NCBI GenBank assembly: GCA_041684965.1 | Contig: JAWLGR010000002.1 | Span: 62,001-126,000 of the forward strand | Reading direction: 5' to 3' | Length of the DNA: 64,000 nt | DNA from: Mariniphaga sp041684965 | Lineage (GTDB): Bacteria; Bacteroidota; Bacteroidia; Bacteroidales; Prolixibacteraceae | In this document: positions 45,644 to 53,353 of the stretch, one piece after another | Position numbering within the stretch: the first letter of the stretch is position 1 | Layout of the letters: each line of letters starts with the position of its first letter | Translations under genes and position numbers: made by a program | Notes under the pieces: model-generated | Database searches by the model: none | What the model was told of the DNA's origin: nothing | Seen by the model: the letters and a program-made list of their open reading frames with translations, nothing else

Positions 45644-46351
45644 CTACCGAACCATAGCCTCCTGCTTCAATTCCCGTGGCATTTTTTCAATGGCATACCT
45701 CAGGGCTGTTCGTGGCATTTTATTTTTTCTTCTGACTACAAAGTCAAATACTTCCTGCTGATGGGCCTGACTGGCAGCCTTCAGCATCCAGCCATAACCT
45801 TTCTGAACCAGATCTTCATTATCATTTAACAGAGCATCAGCAATTTCAAAAATAGCCTCCAGGAATTTGCCCTTTCGGGCCGGTATAATCAGAGATACTG
45901 CTGCTCCCCGCCGCACCCACTGGTTTTCAGAACGGGCCCAGCATTTTATCCTGTCAAGAAATTCAGGATACATTTCAATGAATTCACCCATTGTATGATT
46001 GCAGAAGGTATCGCACGAAGCCCAGTTGGTTACATAGGTGTTCAGCCATCTGTAAAAAACTTCAAAATCTGCAGGTTCGTATTTTCTGTGAATAAAATAA
46101 GACCATTTGCATGCAATAAATGATTCTTCAAGATAACCCGACTTCCAAAGTTCTTCACACAGTGAAAATATCGCTGTTTTTCCTGAATGCTCAACTTTTT
46201 TGAAATGTTCTTTGGATAATCGGCTTACCTGAGCTGTTTTTACTCCGTAACTTTGTATTTCTTCCTTAAAGAAACGCATCCCTGACTTGCGCGTTATTTC
46301 TTCTGAATTATTCCGGAGTTCTGTTCTGATAAGGGAAATAATTTTTTCCAT
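45644..46351 (-). CDS. DNA alkylation repair protein, AlkD-like HEAT fold
   Basis: 235 residues. The helical-pair repeat pattern of AlkD is clear: FFKEEIQSYGVKTAQVSRLS, then NTYVTNWASCDTFCNHTMGE (Trp/Asp of the lesion site), then WVRRGAAVSLIIPARKG and DEDLVQKGYGWMLKAAS-type repeats. AlkD-type glycosylases remove cationic N3/N7 alkylpurines without base flipping. It is transcribed in the same direction as rarA and lies 78 bases upstream of it, so both are genome-maintenance genes. Confidence 0.92.
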   Translation of the reverse strand: MEKIISLIRTELRNNSEEITRKSGMRFFKEEIQSYGVKTAQVSRLSKEHFKKVEHSGKTAIFSLCEELWKSGYLEESFIACKWSYFIHRKYEPADFEVFYRWLNTYVTNWASCDTFCNHTMGEFIEMYPEFLDRIKCWARSENQWVRRGAAVSLIIPARKGKFLEAIFEIADALLNDNEDLVQKGYGWMLKAASQAHQQEVFDFVVRRKNKMPRTALRYAIEKMPRELKQEAMVR

Positions 46352-46560
46352 ATTAATTTTCAGGTATTTTATTGTCCCATTTATTCAGGCATCTGGAACT
46401 ATGTTTTATCTGTTAGCTAAAAGTATGCATTCCTTCGTATTTTTAACAGTTCCAGTTCAAATTTTTAGGACCAAGACAAGTCTGTTATGAAAACAATTTC
46501 AGGAATTTCAAAACTAAAAGACGGGAAGTTAAACAACTTTGACTGAACAACAGGAGACAG

Positions 46561-47808
46561 CTAAGCGTGGTTGGCTGCACCTGAATTACCTGCAAGCCAA
46601 CCTGTAGAGAAAGCAATCTGGAGATTGTAACCACCTGTTTCAGCATCCAGATCAATCAATTCTCCGGCAAAATACAATCCTTTTATCAGCCTCGATTCCA
46701 TGGTTTTAGGAGAAATTTCTATTGTAGAAATGCCGCCTGCCGTAATAATTGCTTCTTTAAATGAACGGTGATTTGATACTTTGAATGTCAGATTTTTCAT
46801 CATGAATCTTATTTGTTTGCGTTCAGAGGATGAGACCTGATTGCACATTTTTTCAGGCTCGAGTTTCAGCTCTTCAATGAAAACAGGTATCATTGAAGCC
46901 GGGAGCCAGTTTCGAAAGATGTTGGACAGTTGTTTTTTTCCGTGTTCATTTAAATCTCGAAGCAACCGGTTATCCAGCTTTTGTTCATCAAGTGAAGGCT
47001 TGAGATCGATTGTGATTTCAACTTTTCTGTTGTTTTGTATTGCTGCAACAGCAATCCGGCTTAATGTAAGTATAATTGGTCCAGAGAGTCCAAAGTGTGT
47101 AAACAGCATTTCACCAAATGCTTCGCCTGCTTTTTTCCCATCTACCCAAATCACTGCTTTTACATTTCTGAGGTTCAGTCCCTGCAGCCGTTGTGCCAGG
47201 TCTCCCCAGGTTTCAAGTGGAACCAGTGCAGGAATTGGGTTTATAACAGTATGACCTAAATGTCTTGCCAGTTCATATCCATCGCCGGTGGACCCTGTTG
47301 CTGGGTATGATTTTCCACCGGTAGCAAGTATTACATTCGGAGCATAAAAAATATCGCTGTTAGTTTTTACACCATTGATGTATCCATTTTCAGCAATCAG
47401 ACTTTCAGCTTTTTGACCACAGAGGATTTTCACATTTTGTTCGTGTACCCATTTAAGCAGCGCCCGCAGAACATCCAGCGATTTATTACTAGCCGGAAAA
47501 AAACGGCCTCCACGCTCAAGTGTTGATTCAACACCAAACCGGTTAAGCAGTTCAATGATGTCTTTTGAATAAAATTTCGAAAAGGCATTTCGCAAAAACC
47601 GGCCGTCAGGAAATACATGTTTGATAAATTCTCCCGGAGAAGCATCGTTTGTAATATTACAACGACCTTTACCTGTAATTAAAAGTTTTCGTCCTTCAGA
47701 ACGCATTTTTTCCAAAACCAGCACTTTTGCTCCCAGTTCGGCAGCACGGCCGGCGGCAATTAATCCAGACGGTCCGGCACCAATAACTATGACATCAAAT
47801 TTGTTCAT
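46561..47808 (-). CDS. HI0933/YhiN-family flavoprotein (NAD(P)/FAD-dependent oxidoreductase)
   Basis: About 415 residues from the ATG at 47808. The frame is open to a TTG at 47817, but the ATG (MNKFDVIVIGAGPSGL) directly precedes the FAD-binding GxGxxG, so I choose it. SEGRKLLITGKGRCNITND and VILATGGKSYPATGSTGDGY are the family hallmarks, and the C-terminus has DAETGGYNLQIAFSTGWLAG. HI0933-like (BaiN/RdsA) enzymes are flavin-dependent, with unclear physiological substrates in most bacteria. The gene is divergent from murB. Confidence 0.9.
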   Translation of the reverse strand: MNKFDVIVIGAGPSGLIAAGRAAELGAKVLVLEKMRSEGRKLLITGKGRCNITNDASPGEFIKHVFPDGRFLRNAFSKFYSKDIIELLNRFGVESTLERGGRFFPASNKSLDVLRALLKWVHEQNVKILCGQKAESLIAENGYINGVKTNSDIFYAPNVILATGGKSYPATGSTGDGYELARHLGHTVINPIPALVPLETWGDLAQRLQGLNLRNVKAVIWVDGKKAGEAFGEMLFTHFGLSGPIILTLSRIAVAAIQNNRKVEITIDLKPSLDEQKLDNRLLRDLNEHGKKQLSNIFRNWLPASMIPVFIEELKLEPEKMCNQVSSSERKQIRFMMKNLTFKVSNHRSFKEAIITAGGISTIEISPKTMESRLIKGLYFAGELIDLDAETGGYNLQIAFSTGWLAGNSGAANHA

Positions 47809-47814
47809 TTCGGG

Positions 47815-47822
47815 CAAAGGTA
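47815..47822 (-). promoter_or_regulatory. -7 box very close to the flavoprotein start codon
   Basis: TACCTTTG on the minus strand matches TAnnTTTG. Only six bases separate it from the ATG at 47808, so transcription would begin at or near the start codon and the mRNA would have little or no leader. A T-rich stretch ~20 bases upstream could be the -33 element. Confidence 0.4.
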
Positions 47823-47900
47823 AATCTTAAGGTTGATTTTAAAAACCGGAAAATGATTTCTCTTCGCATCAGGATTTCTGCCTTTTTCTTTAATTCAGCT

Positions 47901-47908
47901 ATCTTTAC
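47901..47908 (+). promoter_or_regulatory. Probable -7 box of murB
   Basis: TATCTTTA matches TAnnTTTG in seven of eight positions and lies 15 bases before the murB ATG, divergent from the flavoprotein promoter. Confidence 0.35.
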
Positions 47909-47923
47909 CAAAAATTTTTCTTC

Positions 47924-48940
47924 ATGATCCGCTTTTTTGAAAACCATCCTTTACAATCCTATAATACTTTTGGGCTAAAAGCTTCTGCCCGTTACTTTTT
48001 TGAATTCACAGAACCGGAAGATCTGGATACGTTTGTATATGCCAATGATTCGTGGAAGGATATGCCTGTGTTTGTTCTGGGGGGTGGAAGCAACGTTTTG
48101 TTTACGAGAGACTTTCAGGGTTTGATCCTGCATCCTAAAATTCCGGGAATTGCCTGGGTTAAGGAAACCCGTCAAAACGTATGGCTGGAAGTTGGCGCAG
48201 GGGAGGAGTGGGATGATTTTGTGATGTATTGTGTTGATTGTCAGTTGGGAGGGGTTGAAAATCTATCGCTTATTCCAGGCCTTGTGGGGGCGTCCCCTGT
48301 GCAGAATATCGGAGCTTACGGGCAGGAGGTAAGTGAAGTAATAGAGCTGGTAAAAGGATATGATCTGAAGCAAAAAACAAAGATGGAGTTTCCTGCCAGT
48401 GCCTGTGAATTTAAATACCGTGACAGTCTGTTTAAAAGAGATTTGAAAAACAGGGTTGTAATAACTTCCGTAGTGTTTAAGCTTGAAAAATTTCCTGAAT
48501 TCAGACTGGAGTATGGGAAAGTGGAAGAAAAGGTAAAGATGTTGGGCGAAATTAACCTGAAAAATATAAGGCAGGCAGTTATTGATATCCGTTCATCCAA
48601 ACTTCCTGATGTGAATTTGTTGGGAAATGCGGGGAGTTTTTTCAAAAACCCGGTGGTTAAAAATCTGCTGGCTGAGGAAATCAGGCTAAGATACCCTGAT
48701 ATACCTGTTTATCCTGTAGATGCTGAAAATGTAAAGCTGGCAGCAGGCTGGCTTATTGAAAACTCCGGACTGAAGGGACACCGGAAAGGGAATGTAGGTG
48801 TGCATGAAAAACAATCACTGGTACTCGTTAATTTAGGAGATGCAACCGGAAAGGAAGTTTACGAGTTTTCAGAGAAGGTGAAAGAGGTGGTTTATAAGAA
48901 GTTTGGAGTTGAATTGGAACGGGAAGTAAATTGTATATAA
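47924..48940 (+). CDS. murB: UDP-N-acetylenolpyruvoylglucosamine reductase
   Basis: 338 residues, the type I (E. coli-like) length. FAD-binding elements include FVLGGGSNVLF and LIPGLVGASPVQNIGAYGQE. The catalytic Arg is in FKYRDSLFK, the Ser in GNAGSFFKNPV, and the C-terminal LEREVNCI holds the Glu. It reduces the enolpyruvyl group to give UDP-N-acetylmuramate in peptidoglycan synthesis, in the cytoplasm. A single plus-strand gene, ending in a hairpin shared with the convergent nitrilase gene. Confidence 0.97.
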   Translation: MIRFFENHPLQSYNTFGLKASARYFFEFTEPEDLDTFVYANDSWKDMPVFVLGGGSNVLFTRDFQGLILHPKIPGIAWVKETRQNVWLEVGAGEEWDDFVMYCVDCQLGGVENLSLIPGLVGASPVQNIGAYGQEVSEVIELVKGYDLKQKTKMEFPASACEFKYRDSLFKRDLKNRVVITSVVFKLEKFPEFRLEYGKVEEKVKMLGEINLKNIRQAVIDIRSSKLPDVNLLGNAGSFFKNPVVKNLLAEEIRLRYPDIPVYPVDAENVKLAAGWLIENSGLKGHRKGNVGVHEKQSLVLVNLGDATGKEVYEFSEKVKEVVYKKFGVELEREVNCI

Positions 48941-48948
48941 CAACCCGG

Positions 48949-48975
48949 AGGAATAGATACGATGAAACTATTCCT
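48949..48975. terminator. Bidirectional hairpin between murB and the nitrilase gene
   Basis: AGGAATAG (48949-48956) and CTATTCCT (48968-48975) form an eight-base stem with an 11-base loop. It sits between convergent stop codons. The T-runs beside it are short, so termination efficiency is uncertain. Confidence 0.5.
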
Positions 48976-48994
48976 TTAACTGTAAGCGGAAATT

Positions 48995-49933
48995 TTAATA
49001 ACTTTTCCTGTTTTCCGATCGTACATCTTTACTTATTTCCCCACTGTAAAGTTTGCCATTTATTGCTTCATTACGAAATGGTCTGCTTGCATCATAAAAC
49101 TTATCGGATGTATCAATTTCAGAAATTAGTATACCTGGTTTGTTTGACTTTAATTTATCCTGAACAAGTCCATTGGGAGTTATAAAATAACAAGGCCAGC
49201 TGTATTTTGCAGATGAATTCGTTAACGACATATAAAAATAATTTGAAGCAGCACTTGCCTGGGCTGTCACAGGCATTATTTCAGGAAGAATGTTGTCTTT
49301 TGACATACGGGCATTATAAAAGGAATGAAATATTATATCTACATCCCTTTTACGGTATTCCCTGAACAACTCCGGGAATCGTATGTCGTAACAAATCAGC
49401 AAACCACATTTTACATTGTTTACCTCAAACACGGCAAAATGATTTCCTGGAGTATAGTATTTTAAATCTCCTGTTGTGCAAAATCTTTTATCATACCGGT
49501 CAACGATTTCTCCTTCCGGATTTATTACATACAATGAGTTATGAGGCTTGTTTCCATCGCTTAACTGGTGAGAAGTACCTAATACCACCCAAACTTGCAA
49601 TTCCTTTGCCAATGTTAGTATTTGCTCTGTCTGGAGCCTGATCTCCTCCCAGTTAAAATCATTAATATTCTTAATGTCTGCACCACCATAGCCAGATAAA
49701 GCACATTCGGGAAAATGAACAATATGGGCGTTCCTTTTTTTTGCATCCTTCATCTGTTTACGTATCCATCTGGCATTTTCAGTTACATCAGCAGAAATGG
49801 GAAACTGACACGATGCAATTATTAATTTACCTGAATCCGGATTATCAGATGTATTGTTTTGGCTGTATCCCTTTTGCAGGAAGATTGTAAAAAGAACTGC
49901 TGTAATTAAAATGCCTGAAAATATAGTTTTCAT
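48995..49933 (-). CDS. Exported carbon-nitrogen hydrolase (nitrilase superfamily)
   Basis: 312 residues. Signal peptide (1-24, ending KGYSQ), unusual for the mostly cytoplasmic nitrilase family. The Glu-Lys-Cys triad is intact: Glu76 in HFPECALSGYG, Lys149 in YDKRFC, Cys181 in LLICYDIRFPELF. The signature IDTSDKFYDASRPFRNEA ends the fold. It should hydrolyse amides or carbamoyl groups in the periplasm. Substrate is not deducible. It is transcribed with mltG (17 bases apart), so a link to envelope metabolism is possible. Confidence 0.88.
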   Translation of the reverse strand: MKTIFSGILITAVLFTIFLQKGYSQNNTSDNPDSGKLIIASCQFPISADVTENARWIRKQMKDAKKRNAHIVHFPECALSGYGGADIKNINDFNWEEIRLQTEQILTLAKELQVWVVLGTSHQLSDGNKPHNSLYVINPEGEIVDRYDKRFCTTGDLKYYTPGNHFAVFEVNNVKCGLLICYDIRFPELFREYRKRDVDIIFHSFYNARMSKDNILPEIMPVTAQASAASNYFYMSLTNSSAKYSWPCYFITPNGLVQDKLKSNKPGILISEIDTSDKFYDASRPFRNEAINGKLYSGEISKDVRSENRKSY

Positions 49934-49950
49934 AATTAGTGTTTAAAGAT

Positions 49951-51012
49951 TTATTTCCAAATTTTTAATTTATTCAGTGCTGCCTGATACCTGGCAGCGT
50001 AACGGTTGTGTTCGGCCAAAGTTGTTGAGAAGTGATGGTATCCGGAAAAATCATCCCGGGCAACCATGAAAAGGTATTTGTGATCTTCGTAATCTAAAAC
50101 TGCATCGATGGCTGAAACTTCAGGAAAATTAACCGGACCGGGGGGAAGCCCTGCATATTTATATGTATTGTAAGGTGAATCTGTTTCCAGGTGAACATGC
50201 AGGATTCTGCGTAATGAAAAATCGCCGACTGCAAAACGGACAGTCGGGTCTGCCTGCAGAGGAATGTCGCGTTTAAGCCGGTTGATATATACACCTGCCA
50301 CACGCTTTAACTCATCTCTTTTTGCCGTTTCCTCCTGTACAATGGATGCCAGGGTAGTAACCTCAATGGGGGTCAGCCCTATAGATTCGGCTTTTTTTAA
50401 TCTGGATTCATTCCAAAAACGGTCAAATTCTTTTTTCATCCTGCCGGCAAATTCAACTGCATCGGTTGTCCAGTAAAACTGGTACGTATTTGGGATAAAC
50501 ATTGCCTTGAATGTTTCGGATGTAAAACCCCAGGACTCAATTCTTGCAGTATCGTAGAATAATTCCAGTATTGATAGCGAATCGGCCTGTATATAACGGC
50601 TTACTTTACCTGCCATATCTTCTTTAAACCGGGCATTGTTGAAGGTAACATCAACCGGGTCCTGCTCTCCGGCCCTGAGTTTATTTACAATTTCGTTGTT
50701 ATTCATACCTTCCCGCAGGAAATAACGGCCTGGTTTAACTGCCTCCGGATAGTTTTTCTTTTTTGAAACCCAGTGAAAAGCCTTGTAATTAATGAGAATA
50801 TCATTTACTTCCAGGGAATCTACTACCTGATTATAGGTGGCACCGTCCGGAATTATTAAAGCGTATTCATTTTTTATGTTCTCATTAAAAATATACATAT
50901 AGAGCTGGTATCCACGCAGTGCAGCAATAACAAATGCAATGGCAAAGAACAGGATGATAAATTTACCTACCCGTGGAAACGTCATGAGTCTGCTTCTTTT
51001 ATTTAGTGCCAT
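49951..51012 (-). CDS. mltG: Endolytic transglycosylase MltG
   Basis: 353 residues. An N-terminal membrane segment (residues ~17-40), a LysM-like subdomain (GATYNQVVDSLEVND), and the YceG catalytic domain with LASIVQEETAKRDEL (catalytic Glu at 227/228) and FIPNTYQFYWTTD. NRLKRDIPLQADPTVRFAVG and AGLPPGPVNFPEVSAIDAVL are also family marks. MltG cuts nascent glycan strands near the inner membrane and sets their length. A TATCTTTG box (minus strand, 51155-51162) may be its promoter. Confidence 0.95.
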   Translation of the reverse strand: MALNKRSRLMTFPRVGKFIILFFAIAFVIAALRGYQLYMYIFNENIKNEYALIIPDGATYNQVVDSLEVNDILINYKAFHWVSKKKNYPEAVKPGRYFLREGMNNNEIVNKLRAGEQDPVDVTFNNARFKEDMAGKVSRYIQADSLSILELFYDTARIESWGFTSETFKAMFIPNTYQFYWTTDAVEFAGRMKKEFDRFWNESRLKKAESIGLTPIEVTTLASIVQEETAKRDELKRVAGVYINRLKRDIPLQADPTVRFAVGDFSLRRILHVHLETDSPYNTYKYAGLPPGPVNFPEVSAIDAVLDYEDHKYLFMVARDDFSGYHHFSTTLAEHNRYAARYQAALNKLKIWK

Positions 51013-51259
51013 ACTTAATTCTTTAACAATAATTCAATAAATATGCAGATATTATACCAACCGGAATATGAGTCTTTTAATCCAATATACATTTAAATAC
51101 CTGCTATCCATGGCAGCTTGCTCTTTCTTTTCAATCTGATTTAACTTTAAATTCCAAAGATATAATATTTTTCACCCATTGGATTTTCCGGTTTTATAAT
51201 ACTGTATCATTCAATATAAAATTCGTTAAATTCGCAACCTGAACATAAAAACAAGAATC

Positions 51260-52450
51260 ATGCAATATGTAAATCTTTCGGAGAGTATTTATTTTTTAGG
51301 ATATAATGACCGGCGTACCCATTTGTTTGAAAACATTTGGCCGATACCTCACGGTATTTCATACAACTCCTACTTAATTGCTGACTCAAAAGTAGCACTC
51401 ATTGATACGGTAGAGCGTTCATTTATTGATGAATACCTTGAGAGCATTGAGGAAATTATCGGAAGCCGAAAAATAGACTATCTTGTCATAAATCACATGG
51501 AACCTGATCATTCGGGGGCATTAAAGGCTATTATTCAGAAATATCCGGACATAATACTTGTAGGCAATAAAAAGACTTTTGCATTTGTTGAGTCTTTCTA
51601 CAAAGAACCTGAAAATGTTCTGCTTGTGCATGATGGTTCGGTTTTAGAATTGGGTAAACACCGGCTTCAGTTTCAGACAATTCCTATGGTGCATTGGCCT
51701 GAAACCATGGTGACTTATGAAGAAACCAATAAAATTCTATTCTCTGGAGATGCTTTTGGGAGCTATGGGACACTTGACGGGGGAGTCTTTGACGATGAAA
51801 TCAACCTAGACTTTTATGAGGTGGAAGTAATGCGGTATTTTACCAATATTGTTGGAAAGTATTGCGCACACACCCAGCGTGCCATTAAAAAGCTGGCTCC
51901 GCTCGAAATAAAAATGATAGCCGCCACACACGGACCTGTTTGGAGGTCTGATCTCGACTGGGTACTTAAGCGGTACAACAAATGGAGTTCCTACAATCTT
52001 GATAAGGGGGTTGTGATAGTGTATGGTTCTATGTACGGGAATACCCAGAAGATGGCTGAAGTAATTGCCCGCAGACTTGCCGAACGGGGTATTAAAAACA
52101 TACGTGTTTACGATGCTTCCAAAACCCATGCATCCTACATAATTAATGATGTATTTAAATACAAAGGATTTATAGTTGGGAGTCCGGCTTATAATAATTC
52201 AATGTTCCCAAATGTGGAAATCCTCTTGTCTACTATTGAGCACATGGCTCCCAAAGATCATTACCTTGGTATTTTCGGAAACTTTTTATGGAATGGTGGC
52301 GGGGTAAAAAATCTGAAGCTATTTGCTGAAAATATTAAATGGGAACTGGTTTATGAGCCTATTGAAGAAAAGGGTGCATTGCGAAAAGAGAATAAAGATC
52401 ATCTGTTAAATCTGGCAGATGCCATGGCGGAAAAACTGTTGCAGGATTAA
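51260..52450 (+). CDS. Flavodiiron protein (A-type flavoprotein, FprA-like)
   Basis: 396 residues. The N-terminal metallo-beta-lactamase-like domain has all di-iron ligands: NHMEPDHSG, MVHWPETM, LFSGDAFGSYG and AATHGPVWR. From ~residue 250 comes a flavodoxin domain with VYGSMYGNTQKMAE (FMN loop) and GSPAYNNSMFP. These cytoplasmic enzymes reduce O2 to water or NO to N2O and protect anaerobes. There is no rubredoxin tail, so a separate electron donor is needed. TAAATTCG ~30 bases upstream is a near -7 box. Confidence 0.95.
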   Translation: MQYVNLSESIYFLGYNDRRTHLFENIWPIPHGISYNSYLIADSKVALIDTVERSFIDEYLESIEEIIGSRKIDYLVINHMEPDHSGALKAIIQKYPDIILVGNKKTFAFVESFYKEPENVLLVHDGSVLELGKHRLQFQTIPMVHWPETMVTYEETNKILFSGDAFGSYGTLDGGVFDDEINLDFYEVEVMRYFTNIVGKYCAHTQRAIKKLAPLEIKMIAATHGPVWRSDLDWVLKRYNKWSSYNLDKGVVIVYGSMYGNTQKMAEVIARRLAERGIKNIRVYDASKTHASYIINDVFKYKGFIVGSPAYNNSMFPNVEILLSTIEHMAPKDHYLGIFGNFLWNGGGVKNLKLFAENIKWELVYEPIEEKGALRKENKDHLLNLADAMAEKLLQD

Positions 52451-52482
52451 ACCCAGAAAAGGAAACAAAATTTTCACCGGGC

Positions 52483-52502
52483 TTGACTGAAATATCAGTC
52501 AA
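52483..52502. terminator. Bidirectional hairpin between the flavodiiron gene and yaaA
   Basis: TTGACTGA (52483-52490), loop aata, TCAGTCAA (52495-52502): an eight-base perfect stem between the two convergent genes. Confidence 0.6.
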
Positions 52503-52528
52503 TATAAAACCAGGCCTGCTAAGCTTAT

Positions 52529-53296
52529 TTATCCTCTGGTAAATACAGGATAGCCTGGTTTCGACAATTTCTGATTAAAATGGTATCCCTCTGAATCAAA
52601 TGCTGGCAGATCGTCCGGATTTTGAAGATCATTTTCAAGAATAAACCGGGCCATAAGGCCACGGGCTTTTTTAGCATAGATGGTGATGATCTTATACTTG
52701 TTATTGTTCCTGTCTTTAAAAACCGGAGTGATGATTTCAGCTTTCAGCCTGCTGGTGTTGATACTTTTATAGTATTCATTGGAAGCCAGGTTGACAAGTA
52801 TATTACTGCCTGATTCTTCAATTGCACGATGAATTGCCTTTGTAATGTCAATTCTCCAAAAATCATACAGGTTTTTTGATCTGCCTGAACCCAATTTTGT
52901 ACCCATTTCAAGCCTGTAGGGCTGAATGAGATCCAGTGGTCGAAGCACTCCATAAAGCCCCGATAGTATTCTCAACTTATTTTGTGCTTGTTTTAATTTT
53001 TCTTCCGGCAGGGTTGAAGCCTTTAGTCCATTGTATACCTCCCCGTTAAAAGCCAGCACCGCCTGTATTGCATTATCGGGTGTAAAGGGCTGATGCCACA
53101 TTTGATACCGTTCGAAGTTAAGTGTGGCGAGTGAAGAAGAAATATTCATCAGACTGGAAAGCTTTTCAGGCGTTAGTTTGCGGAGTTTATTTGCAAGCTT
53201 CTCTGATTTGTCAACGAATTCAGGGATGGTGTAAATTGAAGTAACAGGTGTTGATTCAAAATCCAGAGTTTTTGCCGGAGAAAGAATTGTTAGCAT
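52529..53296 (-). CDS. yaaA: Peroxide stress protein YaaA
   Basis: 255 residues, family length. MLTILSPAKTLDFE at the start, FNGEVYNGLKASTLPEE, LSGLYGVLRPLDLIQPYRLE and the C-terminal YAKKARGLMARFIL are the DUF328/YaaA signatures. In E. coli YaaA lowers free intracellular iron and so limits Fenton damage during H2O2 stress; it also binds DNA. Its place beside the flavodiiron gene is in keeping with oxidative protection, though the two are convergent. Confidence 0.95.
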   Translation of the reverse strand: MLTILSPAKTLDFESTPVTSIYTIPEFVDKSEKLANKLRKLTPEKLSSLMNISSSLATLNFERYQMWHQPFTPDNAIQAVLAFNGEVYNGLKASTLPEEKLKQAQNKLRILSGLYGVLRPLDLIQPYRLEMGTKLGSGRSKNLYDFWRIDITKAIHRAIEESGSNILVNLASNEYYKSINTSRLKAEIITPVFKDRNNNKYKIITIYAKKARGLMARFILENDLQNPDDLPAFDSEGYHFNQKLSKPGYPVFTRG

Positions 53297-53353
53297 GATT
53301 TTTAATTTTTCAGAAGAACAGCAGTCAATGGGAAATGTTTACAGAAGTTTTTT

